A stretch of 64,000 nucleotides of DNA from Jimgerdemannia flammicorona. Lineage: Eukaryota; Mucoromycota; Endogonomycetes; Endogonales; Endogonaceae. The position numbers and the translations under genes were made by a program. Shown here piece after piece: positions 10,815-22,347 of the stretch. The notes below the pieces were generated by a model, which saw only the letters and a list, made by a program, of their open reading frames with translations, had not been told where the DNA came from and did no database searches. Within the stretch, counting starts at the first letter, position 1. Each line of letters opens with the position of its first letter. The stretch is taken from assembly GCA_003990745.1 (NCBI GenBank), contig RBNI01000002.1:1-64000 (forward strand). Direction: 5' to 3'.

Positions 10815-11165
10815 AGCCAAATCCTTTAGATCCTCAGATGGTGAGCAGTAGTTCAGGGACTTCCTTGACTATCAGGTTTAACTCGATTTTTTTGAATAGG
10901 ATCTGGGCAATGCAGAAGCCTATAGAGATCTTGAAGGGTGTCCAACTGTGGTTTCAGATGAGGACAATAATTTCGCCTGTGTAATCTTCATCAATGACTC
11001 CTCCTTCTACTGAGAGTCCTTTCAATGCTAGACTGCTGCGACAGCATATTCTTCCAACATGTCCTTCAGGAATTTGGATACCGATTTCTGTGTAGACTTG
11101 CTTGACTTCTTGGTTGGAGACTGTAGCTTCTTCAGCTGCATATAGGTCATATCCAGCTGCTTTTT
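10815..11165 (-). pseudogene. dUTPase domain between gag and protease (element 1)
   Basis: All five trimeric-dUTPase motifs can be read in one frame: motif 1 AAGYDLYAAEEA, motif 2 RICCRSSLALKGLSV, motif 3 GGVIDEDYTGEI, a motif-4 region IGFCIAQILF, and motif 5 GSKGFG. The Arg expected before motif 5 is a TGA (CGA in the presumed ancestor). A second TGA occurs in the stretch after motif 3. dUTPases hydrolyse dUTP to dUMP and keep uracil out of DNA. Position gag-dUTPase-protease resembles betaretroviruses (established for that group), but chromodomain gypsy elements usually lack the domain. Confidence 0.85.
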
Positions 11166-11229
11166 GACTTCCTTTGGTTGGGGCCTTAGCAGTTTGTCTT
11201 AACTTGACAAAGTCTAGTATTCTGGTGGT

Positions 11230-13243
11230 CAGATTATTGAGGTAGTGCAGAGTGGTAATGGTTGCTCATATTGCTGTTCAGGGTTTTCGGTTAGAGTAGG
11301 CACTGGCCATGTGTCCTGTCTTTTGGCAATAGAAGCATACTCCGCTTCTTCTAAGTTCATTTCTTTTGCCTTCAGTGAGTTTCTTGAAGGTACTCGGCTG
11401 GGTGGGTTCATGATTTCTGGGTGTCCACAAAGTAGATGTGGAGGGAGCTTAGGATGCTTCATGCTTGGGTTCTTCTTTCTTGGTCCAAGTCTTTTCCTTG
11501 TTGTTGAATTGTCTTTGGGGCAGAATGGGTCCAGCTGTTAGAATCTGTTTAACCATAGTCTTGATTCTTGCCAGGCACCATTGTTGGTGGTCACAACCAA
11601 CTGGGCATCCTTGTTCTCGAATTTTTCTAGTAAGCCATTCAGGCAGGGCATCAAATAGATGATCTGCTCTTATACCATTTCATGCTTCATCATTGGCAAT
11701 ATATCCTAGGCCAATAGTATTCAGGAGTGACTCAAGTTTTGTACAAAAGGTTTCGAATTCCTCCTTACCATGTATATTGAATTTGAGATTGCAGAGTTTT
11801 ACTCGCGATTCAGCAATCATGATTTCACTGCAATATTGAGCAATCATAAGTTGTTTAAGTCCAGGGGCTGCAGGATGGGCTCCATATCCTGGGGCATTAT
11901 TTGCTGCATTCTGAGAAACTACTGCAGGTCGGGTGTCCATATGAGGGGTTTTTCAGAAAGGGTTCGCCACCATTCTTCAGCAGGTCCTCAGAAGAATGTA
12001 ACAACTCGGCAGACATAGGCTATAGTGGTAGCAAAGAGTTATTCCAGAGTGTGGTCTTGATTGTTTATCAGAACATGGTCAGTGACTCGTTCATTGGTCC
12101 ATTGATTGGCTTCGAAGTTGGTGTCAACTATACTAATGAAGCTTTGGACTTCTTGTGCAGTACCATTGAAGGTAGGTAGACTCAGATTTTTTGTAGGTCG
12201 GGTCTGTTCAGCTAAGGCAGTAATGGTTGCTGCCATTATGGCTACCTGAGCTGTAAGGTCTAGAATCTGTTGGTTTGCCATATTGTTTACTAGAGGTGGT
12301 TGGACTGCTGGTAGTAGTGTTACTGGTACTATTTGAGGTACTGGTGCAGAGTGTGATGGGGTTCTTTGGGTCTGTGTAAGTTGCTGGAGTAATAGTTGTG
12401 GGTCTGGAGTAAGGGCTTGATAGATAGCTGTCTATTGCTGTGTAGGCGTATTCTGTCCAGATGGAGATGCATTTCCTTCAATGGTGTATCTGGGATCGAA
12501 TTCACTGAGATACTCCTCCTCCTCTTCGGTTTGGTCCCCATGTACTTGGGTTTGCTTGACGTCAAAATAGACAGAATCAGTTGTATATCTGATTTCAGAT
12601 AGACTTAATTCAAAGTCAAGTTCTGATTTGGTATTGGTTTTGGATTCAGGTAGGGCTATAGCAGGGCCTGCTTCAGGTTCAGGATCAGGTAGTTGATGAA
12701 GGGTTTCTCTTGCTTCTTTCTTAAGAATATGGTGGGCCTTGCTGTTCTGGAATCAGTAGTATAATGCGGTCTTGGTCCTGGTATGGTGAAAGTCAGTAGA
12801 GTTGAGCCACTTGGCTACAGAGGCTTGGGCTTCGTGGGGAACTAAGGCTAGGAAGACTGCTGCTAGTTGTCCTAGGTCACTCGGGTTTGTGGAGCTGACA
12901 AAACTCTTGTTGAGAAGAGTAAAGAAGGCTTCTATAAGACCTTCTTCATCTTGACTTACTGGGTGTAGTGCAAGGAGTTTAGTGAATAGGTGTTCACCTA
13001 TTTGCTGATTTAATCGGAGTACTTCTTTCTTTGAATGAAGTTTGTCCCACTTATTGTAGGTGTGGAGGTCAAATTGTCCTTGTACATCAAGTTCAATTCT
13101 CTCCAGATTGTCAGATAGTTCAGGATAAATTCCAGTTCAGAGGTTGGGCTTTATACCAACTTGTAGGAATTCACAGAAGGGTTTGTAGTGAGGTGAGGAA
13201 GCGTCTTGAAGCGGAATTGGATTATAAACCACTGCTATCAAGT
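11230..13243 (-). pseudogene. Gag region of gypsy element 1, with CCHC zinc knuckle
   Basis: Frames on the minus strand give a gag-like polypeptide with Gln/Pro-rich middle part (about 12.3-12.6 kb), a capsid-like helical part (11.68-12.28 kb), and a zinc knuckle at about 11290-11345 reading CFYCQKTGHMASAY. The last Cys of CX2CX4HX4C has become Tyr by G-to-A. Several single stops interrupt it. The N-terminal frame runs upstream through the primer-binding site into the LTR (13137-13403). Confidence 0.8.
13226..13240 (-). promoter_or_regulatory. Primer-binding site, element 1
   Basis: Just inside the 5' LTR the minus strand reads ACTTGATAGCAGTGG; element 2 at 31348-31362 reads ACTTGGTAGCAGCAG. 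The TGGTAGCAG core resembles the TGGTATCAGAGC sites that pair with an internal initiator tRNA-Met segment. The tRNA assignment is tentative. Confidence 0.45.
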
Positions 13244-14733
13244 TGTTAGAGGGTTGCTTTTTAGGGTAACCATTACATAGTTCTGAAAGGGTTTTCTGGA
13301 AGTTCTGGATATTCTGGAAGACTGTTTTCTTATGGTCAAGATCAATTTCATATGGAGTACGTCCTCTATGCTTATTGATTTCAAGATCAGGTTGACGTCT
13401 CAACCAAAGTCCTTTTTCAGACTAGTTCTGAATGTTCAGGATTTTCTGTATTTCAGAAAGTTCAAGAAACTAAGACCAGCTTAGTTGAATTGGCATATCG
13501 CTGCAGACAATACCCAATTAGGAAATTTCGTGATGGGGTTAGGAGTAGAACCTAATGGGGAGCAGATTTACTTAAGAGTAGTTTGTAGGTTATTAAATAG
13601 GTTTATTCGCTATTCATAATATTACTATACTAAGAGTAGTTGTATGAAGGGATATTGTGGGAAAGTATTCAGGAATGTTCTTGTATATTCAAGTCTATTC
13701 AAGTCTGAGATTCTGAGGTCTGGGGGAGGGGGTATTTATACTAGTGAGGGGCTATCTGGACTATACTAGATGGATGTAGCACTAAGTGCTTTGCTGAGTC
13801 AGAATGCAGTCACGTAGTATAAGGGTGATCTGATATATCAAGAGATCATCTGACTGCTGAGTCAGTTTATAGTCACATCATATAAAGCTAATCTAACTAT
13901 ACTATGACTGCTAAGCTATTTATAGGTTTAGGCACTGTCTGGATAGTCTTCAATGACATCACCATCGATGACATCATCACTGGCAAAGTCTGAGTAGTTT
14001 TCTGACTTCTGATATCATTAGTTTCAAGGTGTCATTACTTCTATCTCTTGTAAGATTAAGTTTATCCTTGGTGACGGTGGTTGTATAAGGATAATAGGTC
14101 TTGGTTCTCTTTTTTTTTGGTCTGCTGGTACATTTGCGAGAACTGGCCATTCTCGTCTAGAGTGAGGGCTCCCAATGTCATGGCTGGAAGTTCAAATCTC
14201 TCGGAAATGATATTTTCTGTAATCTGAGGCAATTTCTAGTAGTAATATCTGTCACGTGGATGGCTTGAGATTGGTTTTGATGATGTCGGCTTTCTTGTGT
14301 TCAGATGAAGCATTCATCACTCTCCAACGGAGGTGACATAGATAGAGCGAACAAAGTTGTTCAAATGTATTTTACTTCTACTAAGTAATGAGATCTTATA
14401 TAGTTGCAATGTATCTTGATCTTGAGTTGATAAGTATAGTTCATAAATCTTTTGGTAGATGAGATAGGGTTCTTCTTGTCTCAATTTGAGTTTGGTACTT
14501 TCAGTTTTCTTTTATAATAGTACAGTATACCAAACTAGTTATAGTAGTTCAGAGTCAGTCTTATAGTTATAGTACTTCTTCTAGTATTCTTGTATCTTGG
14601 TAGTGGGTTCTTGTGCTTACTGGCATATTTTGTGTAATCAGATGATCTCTCGTTTTGTAGTCTCGCATGTAGTTTCCAAATTAGTTTGGAGGATGCCATG
14701 CGATTTTGGTGGCTTGGAGGTTGTATACTTACA
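13244..14733 (-). repeat. 5' LTR of gypsy element 1 (LTR type A)
   Basis: It is paired with 8360-9851 and differs from it mainly by C/T and G/A transitions. It ends GTATACTTACA, followed by the GGTGC duplication at 14734-14738. Confidence 0.88.
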
Positions 14734-14738
14734 GGTGC
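14734..14738. repeat. Target site duplication GGTGC, right of gypsy element 1
   Basis: Matches 8355-8359 exactly. Confidence 0.9.
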
Positions 14739-15307
14739 CAATGTCCAGGCCCCTCACTACTATCTCCAAACCTCTCTGCCACTTGAATGCCCCAGTTGTC
14801 AGACCAGAGATACCATTCCATCTCTATAGACTTCCAGACTATAGTGCCCCAGTACTCTGCAGATAGAACCCAATCTATCCTAGACTCCAGACCTTGAGCC
14901 TAATGTGTGTATAGTCTGCAGGCACCATCCTGCAGTCTTACTGTATCTATCAGAGATCTAAGTCACTCAATCTCCTCCCAGACCTCCATATCCCCACTCC
15001 TCTTAGTCATTCCTCTTTCTCTGTCAGTCTTGTCTAGTCAACTCTTCCTGACTATATTAAAGTTGCCACTTAGACAATCTACTCCTACCTCCACCAGAGT
15101 ACTGAAGTCCTACAATTCCTGAATTCAAGTCACTCTGACACCTCTTTCAGCTAGACAATAGCAAGACCCAACCACTAAAGTACCCCACCCAGGCCTCCTC
15201 TATGCACTCCAAACTAGTCTACTACTCCAATGTCCAATATCTGCAATATCCCCTTTCCTCTTCCTAACTAATATCTCCACTTTTCCCCACCAAACTACCT
15301 CTCTCTC
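14739..15307 (-). mobile_element. LINE fragment, endonuclease (APE) C-terminal half
   Basis: The minus-strand reading contains a GNFN block (GDFN in intact APE domains), then DTVRLQDGACRLYTH and a short SRIDWVLS-like stretch. These match the end of APE-type endonucleases of Tad-like LINEs. Stops interrupt it. It is separated from its N-terminal half by the solo LTR at 15308-17360. Confidence 0.65.
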
Positions 15308-17360
15308 TGTAAGAGGGTTACTTTTTAGGGTAACTGTTACATAGTTCTGGAAGGGTTTCTGGAAGTTCTGGATATTCTGGAAGACCATTTTCTTATGGTT
15401 AAGATCAATTTCATATAGAGTATATCCTCTACACTTATTGATTTCAAGATCGGGTTGACGTCTCAACCAAAGTCCTTTTTCAGACTAGTTCTGAATGTTC
15501 AGGATTTTCCATTTTTCAGAAAGTTCAAGAAACTAAGACCAGCTTAGTTGAATTGACATATCGCTGCAGATAATACACAATTAGGAAATTTTGTGATGGG
15601 GTTAAAAGTGAGACCTAACAGGGAGCAGATTTACTTAAGAGTGGTTTGTGGGTTATTAAATAGGTTTATTTACTATTCATGATATTGCTATACTAGGAGT
15701 AGTTGTGTGAAGGGATATTGTGGAGAAGTGTTCAAGAATGTTCGAGTCTGAGATTCTGAGGTCTGGGGGAGGGGGTATTTATACTAGTGAGGGGCTATCT
15801 GGACTATGCTAAATATGGATGTAGCACTAAGTACCTTGCTGAGTTGGAATGCAGTTATATAGTATAAGAGTGATCTGATATATCAAGAGATCATCTGACT
15901 ACTGAGTTAGTTCACAGTTATATCATATAAGGCTAATCTAACTATATTATAACTGCTAAGCTATCTATAGATTTAGACACTGTCTGGGTAGTCTTTGATG
16001 ACATCATCATCGATTACATCATCTCTGATGAAGTAGTCATCTAGGAAGAGTAGTTTGCAGATTACTTCTCCTTGTTTGCTGAGATAATAATACATTGGGA
16101 CTTTGTCACCATCCCACAGGATTGCATCATCTATCTCATATGCTGGATAAGATGTTGGTGGGTGGAGGAGTGGTGCATCATCTTCACTTTCATCGGATTC
16201 GCTGTCTGTGTACCTTCTATAGGTTACAGCACTATAAGTTACAGGGTTGTAGTAAGCTGGCAGCTGTGGTTCATGTTACTTATACTCAGGTGGTGGAGTT
16301 GTTGGTTTAATCTCAAGAGTTGTCTGAAGGTACAGGTTGTGTTCTTCAGTCTCTTCATTGTAGTTGAAGTAATCAGGGGTAAATGCAGGTTGATATTCAT
16401 ACCAGTGGTCATTGTCCCAATAAGTCTTGTATGTAGTTATGAACTGTTATAAGTTCATTGGCAAGATTGGTGGTATAATTAGAATTAGCAGAGATCCTTG
16501 GCTTGAGGTCATGTCAGCATCAGAGGAATCATTGTCTTCTGCTTTGTCTTTGTCAAATCAGATTATATTGTAGACATCCTTCATCATATATCTGACTTGA
16601 GGCATTTGTAGGATGTGGTCATCAGGATGTGGGAAGGTTCTGTCTATGATCTGAATATATTCGAGATACTTGTGGTTGAGTTCTTATATCATGTTGTTGA
16701 TTTGGCCATAGGACAGAGTAGCAACCATTTCGCTGGTAGTAACTCAGAGGCAGAAAATAAAGGTGCTATACTCGTAGAAGAGTTCTCGATATTTGTAGGT
16801 GATGAGCTTCTAGTGTTGAGACATCTGGGTGATGTCTATATCATAGTGGTGTTCGACCATGTCTTCTAGGAGGTGGCCAATCTGATAGTAGCTTGAGATT
16901 TATCTGATTCAGTAGGCTTCGCTAAGTATGTTCAGGGCATTCCATTGGGCTTCCATGAAGTAGAGGGGTGCTAGACTATGGATATTTATAAGGGGCAGAG
17001 GAGGTGTGGCTCAGTTGATAATGACATTCCAAATGTCAGCATAGATGCAGTTATAGATCTTGGTAGTCATATTTGTATATGTTCAGAAGTTGTGGTTGTT
17101 GTTTGTTTTAGTTCTCTGTTTCGATGTGTCTTGGTGCTTGGTATATATACATTTAGTCCTGATTGGTAAGATTCTGTTTGTGTAAATCTTGTGCTCTGTG
17201 ACTTCATATTGACTCAGCTTTGTATACTGTGACTTCAGTTTAACTCAGCTTCATGATCAAGCAGGTAATTTCCAGATTTGTTTGGAGTTTGCGTGTGATT
17301 TCAGTGGCTTGTTCAGAGGGTGACGTGTGATTTCAGTGGCTTGGAGGTTGTGTGCTTACA
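15308..17360 (-). repeat. Solo LTR, type B (2053 bp), inserted in the LINE
   Basis: TGTAAGAGGG...GTGTGCTTACA with no interior on either side, so it is a solo LTR left by recombination. It is colinear over its full length with the LTRs of element 2. Flanks CTCTC and CTTCC are similar but not identical, so a target duplication is only suggested. LINE endonuclease sequence continues on both sides. Confidence 0.85.
15973..16956 (-). pseudogene. LTR-encoded ORF (type B U3 ORF), interrupted
   Basis: A 328-codon reading frame starts at ATG 16956 (MEAQWNALNILSEAY) and ends at TAA 15973. It holds about nine premature stops, nearly all explained by CAG/CGA/TGG decay. Blocks conserved in the other three type-B LTRs include YLEYIQ, EDNDSSDADM, TTYKTYWDNDHWYEYQP, YFNYNEETEEHNLYLQ, RRYTDSESDESEDDAPLL, AILWDGDKVPMYYYLS and a terminal DDVIDDDVIKDYPDS. 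The C-terminus is strongly acidic. It reads in the same sense as the element, inside U3. I recognise no known domain. Confidence 0.6.
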
Positions 17361-19548
17361 CTTCCCTACTCTCTTGTCTAATCCAAACCATTAGCCTTGA
17401 CCTCATGCCTGATATCCTAAAGTAGAAATAGATCAGCCTCCTGCTTCCTAAGCCAGCAAAAAATCCTACATCATCTCTCTGCTCCTCAAAGCCCATTGAT
17501 ATTCAAAGATAAAATTTTGGTTCTACTGTTTATGATGAAAGATATATATAGATAATGTACAGACCCTGCTCTACAACTCCATACTTACTTCCTTACTAGT
17601 CAGATCCAAAATCCTCTCCACTACCACCTCTGCATCTAATTTCTGTTATTCATCCAGAGCTGCCAACATCTCTGCACAGTTCTCCCCATCAACTATCTCT
17701 ATCACCACACAATGCTCCTCACACACTACCTACTATTTTGCTTGACCATTCCTAGACTTCTACAAATATGCTGCTCTTTCATTTGCAATATCCAGGAGAG
17801 TTGCTTCTCTGGCCTTGGTCATCTCATACTTCTTCTCCTCCAATAGCACTGCTATCATCTCATCCTGCAGTTTCCTGACCACCTTCTCTCCCCATAATAC
17901 ATGGTCCCAGAAGTCCTCACTAATCACTTGGAAGTCAATCTCCCCTAGTTTCTCTACTGCCACATTCTACAATACCTTACATAGCCATTTCTCCCCCCCA
18001 ACTGTCTCCTCTACCTATACCAACATGGGCTCTCTACCTGCCCCCTCCTCAGTCCTGACTGACTCATCCCACCTATCCTCAGATATATCCTATAGCTCCT
18101 CCTCTTCAACCTTCAGAACTCCATACTGAACAGGTCCCTTCTCTCTCATCTCCTCATCCACCACTCCCCCAGCTGGCTCAGGCACCTGGACCTCCTCCAT
18201 TCCTCCCCCCTATCAGCCATCACCCACCTAGATGCTAGCTCTGGTCTCAGTCTCTACAGTCACCTCAGCTCTCTTTGGACCTCCCTCCAGGCTTACCAGT
18301 AAGTCTTTCTGCAGCCACCTCTCTTGTGCCCTCTTCCAGACAGTCCAATCTAGCTTTACCTTCTTGCCATTAACAATCTCTACAACAATCTCCACCTCAT
18401 ATTCCCACTAAGTCTTCTTATGTCTTGCTACCACCCCCTCTAGGTTCTCCAATACCTCCAGCAGATCTTCCTCTTCTTCAGCTATACTCTTTATTCTGGA
18501 CACCTTGTACTCCACCAGACCCCACTTCAAAACTACTGGTCAATCCCTCCCCTTGCCAGTAGCCTCTATACTTGCCAGTCAAACTCTTATATCTACATCA
18601 TCCATCCTAAGCTCCATCCTCTCTCAGACTTGAAATCCAACATCCACAATCTCTCTATACCCCCTGATGACATTGTCAATCAACCTCCTGGCATCCTCCT
18701 TCTTGACTGTCAGCAGGTCTGCAATCACCAGATGGACCACTTGCAGATCCCAACATATATATCTTACCATTGGCACCATCACCCCACCCACCACCAGCCC
18801 CTTCTCTACTGCTTTTAACATTAGATCTTCATTCTCAAATCTAACCTCCATAGTCTCCAACTTCTTCAGGAACTTCACTGATGCTGCCCCCTTAACCTCC
18901 TTAGCCAACAGCTCTAGCACCATCTTCACCATCACTACCAGACCCCAAAAGCACATTATGACAGTAAATTCAGATCTTGACTTCTTGAGTAATGGTGCTG
19001 TCACCAGCCCCATTACACCATCTGCCAAATCGCTAGGCCTCATACCAATCCCACTACCTGGTCTACCATCAGTAGTCCCATCTTGATTTTTTTCCATCTC
19101 TACCATTACACCACCATCAGCAGTCATCTGCTCAGTCACTACTCCCTCTACCTCACTACACTGACCTCTTGAAGGGGCTCTCCCTCTCTCTCCAGTTATT
19201 GCAGACCTCTTCCCCAGCTTTCCCAGCTCCAATCAGCCATCTAGCCCAGTCACCTACTTTCCCATCCTGACCTTATCTACAAAGGTCATCCTTCTGGCTT
19301 TCTGCCAATCTGCTCCACCTCTTCCACCACTACCAGCTACTTGACTCTATACAGAAGCACTCAGCAACTCCAATCCAGCACCTCCACCCCTCTCTACATG
19401 TTGTCAATTGAAGGCACTGGGGCCCCCCTGCCTAGTATGCTCATCAGTTTATTTATTACTCACCATGTTGTTATCACCTTTTTATGGAAAACATTGTCAG
19501 AAGTATTGTAAAGCTTGTGTAATGTGAATGGTAGCTGAGAAAGGTTAT
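17361..19548 (-). mobile_element. LINE (Tad-like) 5' part: ORF1 and start of ORF2
   Basis: Minus-strand order is a 5' leader (19.25-19.55 kb), ORF1 (19.23 kb down to about 17.6 kb), then ORF2, whose endonuclease start reads NINGL followed by FCWLRKQEADLFLL and DIRHEVKANGLD (compare NINGLR...LLQET of APE domains). The same 5' leader occurs at 56092-56340, which supports it as a LINE end. The total LINE rebuilt from three pieces is about 3.4 kb, lacking RT and the 3' end. Retained stretches are G-rich on the coding strand and clearly less AT-rich than the gypsy copies. Confidence 0.72.
18624..19232 (-). pseudogene. LINE ORF1 (gag-like) segment
   Basis: A 202-codon open frame. The C-terminal half reads VKFLKKLETMEVRFENEDLM then VEKGLVVGGVMVPMVRYICW and VIADLLTVKKEDARRLIDNV. 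This is the pattern of RRM/DUF4283-like nucleic-acid-binding domains in LINE ORF1 proteins. The N-terminal half is low complexity. The frame continues degenerately to about 17760, where MAVEKLGEIDFQVISEDFWD reads. Confidence 0.6.
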
Positions 19549-20050
19549 GCTTGAGCTTCCTTATCATCAGCACATACTGCAATAATCTGTTCCATAATAG
19601 AGTTGGTAACCAAGGTGAGAGTTTGAATAATTTCTTCAATTAGTAGTCTGGAAATTACATTGGTAACAATATTCTCCTTGCCAGGGCAATACTGAATTTT
19701 ATAGTCAAAGTTGGTGAGGACTTTCATCCATCTGGCTTGCTTCAGAGAAAGAGTAGTCTGGGTCTTAATATTGACTAATGATTTGTAATCAGTCAAAACA
19801 GTGAAGTGTGCTTCTTCTAGATATGATCACTATTTGGTCAGTATGTCTACAATGGCTAGCATTTCTTTCTTATAAGTTACATAGTTAATTTCAGTATTAT
19901 TAAACTTGTGAGAATAATAGGCCACAGGGTGTCCTTCTTACATAAGTACTGCTTCAAGAGCTAGATCAGAGGCATTAGTGGTAACTTTGTATAGTAGAGC
20001 AGAGTTTGCTACTTGAAGTACTGGAGTGGTTATCAAGATATCTTTTAGTC
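19549..20050 (-). mobile_element. Gypsy RNase H fragment
   Basis: It is homologous to 26748-27246 of element 2. The reading MTDYKSLVNIKTQTTLSLKQ and NFDYKIQYCPGKENIVTNVI is the end of a gypsy RNase H domain. No LTR is attached; it lies between the LINE 5' end and unrelated sequence, so it is a stranded 0.5-kb internal piece. Confidence 0.8.
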
Positions 20051-20070
20051 ATGGGCTAGGGTCTGAAGAG

Positions 20071-20230
20071 ACCCCACTCCCACTCCCTGAGCCTGTGGGC
20101 CTCAATCACATTGCCATGTCAGCTCCTGGTTCTAGACAGGTACTGCCAAATGAGGAAGGCCCCACTCCCCAAGCCTGCAGGCCTCGATTGTGTTGCCGCA
20201 TCAGCTCTCAGTTCCAGTTGAGTACAGCCA
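20071..20230. repeat. Two-copy direct repeat, about 75-80 bp
   Basis: CCCCACTCCC...GCCTGTGGGCCTC...TGCCATGTCAGCTC at 20073-20146 recurs as CCCCACTCCC...GCCTGCAGGCCTC...TGCCGCATCAGCTC at 20160-20230. The copies differ mostly by transitions. Confidence 0.65.
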
Positions 20231-22347
20231 GGATGCTGGTCCCTGCACCACCCCACCTCCCACCAGCCAATCGAAAGGCCTCACCAAAATATTGTCTGCC
20301 CCAGCCCCAATGACCACCCTCAGCCTAGCACCCCACTGGTTTACTGTAATCACCCATCCTTCTATCTGTGATGGTCATCTCCCCTTCCATCCCAACAATA
20401 CCTGAAAAACAGTCACCTATACCAGAACCATGCTCATCAGGAAGCTTGCCAAAGCCAGAGGGTCCTACCACAGACACTGAGAACCTGCAGATAACCTACA
20501 CTGAGCACTTGACACCCAAGGTTGGCTGACTCCCTACGTAGCCCAAGACATACCGAGACAGCACCTTGTTGATGATGGCAAAAGGAAGAAGGCACCACAT
20601 CAAAATGGATATACTCCAGATGCAGCTGAAGACACCAGAAACTGCGAAAAAGTAGAGAAGACACCAATCCAACATCGATAAAGGGGCAACTCATCACCAT
20701 TGCCCTCCTCCCACTATGTCCATATAGGCATAGCAAACCAACCTGAGGTAGAGGGGGTAATAATAGGGGAAAGGGGACTCAGAAGGTTGCCTACCAAATC
20801 TTGTAACCAGTAAGGTAGCGGAGAAAGGGGTACTTATTTTGCTACTCTCAACTAACTACTATATATCTACATTTGCCCATATCCTTATTATTATCACCTA
20901 TTTATATATACTATATTATACTCTATTATTCTTCTATTCATATCACTTCATACTCTTTTATATTATCATTCACCCATATCTTCACTATTATTATCTGCTC
21001 ACACTATACTCTATCTGTCTCTAAATTGCTCATTTACTCTTACTCTACTGTCTCATTATTATCTACTCAGCTCACTCAACTTTCTATTCTTATCTATCAT
21101 CAGTATTTATCTATATTTGCTCTCTATTCTGATTTATATTTTTACTCTATTTAAAACACTGCTCACTCACTTATGCTCTTTTATTTCTCTAGATATACTT
21201 TTGTCTATTCTGATTTATAACTTCACCCTGCTCACTTTATTTCTCAACTGCTCAATTTCCTTCTGTTTTTTTCTAAAAGTTCCTTTAAAAAGAGACTATG
21301 AGCAAGAGCTCAAACTTCTAAAAAAGGCTTAAAAGATTCTTGGTACTATGAGTATCTCTGGAATAAAGATATTTAAGATAATTATAGTAGTTGATCATCT
21401 GAAGCCTAGTAATCAGATATATATATTATTATATAACTTAAATATTATTTAATTGCTACTTGCTTACTTGATCTGACTTTACATCTAATATTTGTAGTAG
21501 CTATAAGTTCTATATGAGATTCTAAACTTTTATAGCTTTTATACTAAAGAAGAAATTATTTTTGCAAATAAGATAATTTATATTGAATACCTAGAGAGAT
21601 ATCAAATAGATTTCAAATATATATTTCTCTAGCTACATTGTTTCAGAAAGTCAGTATTTCTTAATATACTCTATATACTATAATATTTATATCACCAACT
21701 ACTTTAATAATCTGTTTGGTCTACTATATATTAGTAAATATCCTATACTCTAATACAACTAGTATCTTATTCTGAAATTTGACTTATTGTCCATCAGTAT
21801 TAGTATCTCTTTTATCAAAAAAAGGAGTATTTCAATGATAAAATTAATAGTATATTGGTGGACTTTATTGAACAATATGCAAAGGAGCTTGATCATTCTG
21901 AAGTTAGCAATTTGATCAAAACCAATAACTCTACTCAGTCTCTAAATGATGTTTTGGTGAGTACTATTCTCTCATTTATTATATAATACTTAATTTATTA
22001 TTAATATGCTATTTTATATAAAGAAATTGACTGGTAAATGTGGACATATCTTTTTTGTTAGAGTAGATAAATATAATACTCTAGCAAATAACAATATATT
22101 CAAAGGTAACACAATAGAGATATCTGATACTATTAAATAAGTTTGCTAGATCAAGCAGTTCTTTAAAAAGAGTTTCTTTACTCTACTAAGAAAAGGATAT
22201 AGAGGTCTTAGTGGTTACAATATCATCATTAGTAAGTATTTTCTGACTAGTATTACTCTAGTATTTCATGCAGAGATCAGCCTACTTGCTGAAGCTATTA
22301 TTATCTTAGATAAGTATAAGCTATATAGTATATATATTATCACATTA
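20231..22347. other. Unidentified accessory sequence, AT-rich in its second half
   Basis: 20231-20830 is C-rich with no clear frame. 20831-22347 is pyrimidine/AT-rich and heavily decayed; some stretches (21780-22340) have coding-like texture in the plus sense but with many stops. I assign no family. It could be a relic DNA transposon. Confidence 0.4.

Larger units (their letters stand above)
8360..14733 (-). mobile_element. Gypsy element 1: LTR-flanked deletion derivative with gag, dUTPase and protease only
   Basis: LTRs of 1492 and 1490 bp (8360-9851 and 13244-14733; TG...CA ends) flank a 3392-bp interior read on the minus strand. The order is PBS, gag with zinc knuckle, dUTPase, protease, a stub of the 3' region, polypurine tract. 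RT, RNase H, integrase and most of the chromodomain are gone. Compared with gypsy element 2, there are two internal deletion joints, near 10025 (about 2.65 kb lost) and near 9925 (about 0.5 kb lost). It must depend on a relative for reverse transcription and integration. It is the least mutated retroelement in the window. Its LTR U3 module differs from that of element 2 although the interior is closely similar. Confidence 0.9.

Noticed and set aside
14535..14741. Independent 68-codon gene at the LTR edge
   Set aside because: It lies wholly within the U3 of LTR type A apart from a few bases; treated as part of the decayed LTR ORF.
16072..16452. 126-codon plus-strand ORF in the solo LTR
   Set aside because: It lies antisense to the conserved LTR ORF (15973-16956), has a hydrophobic shadow-like composition, and its frame is not kept in the other LTR copies.
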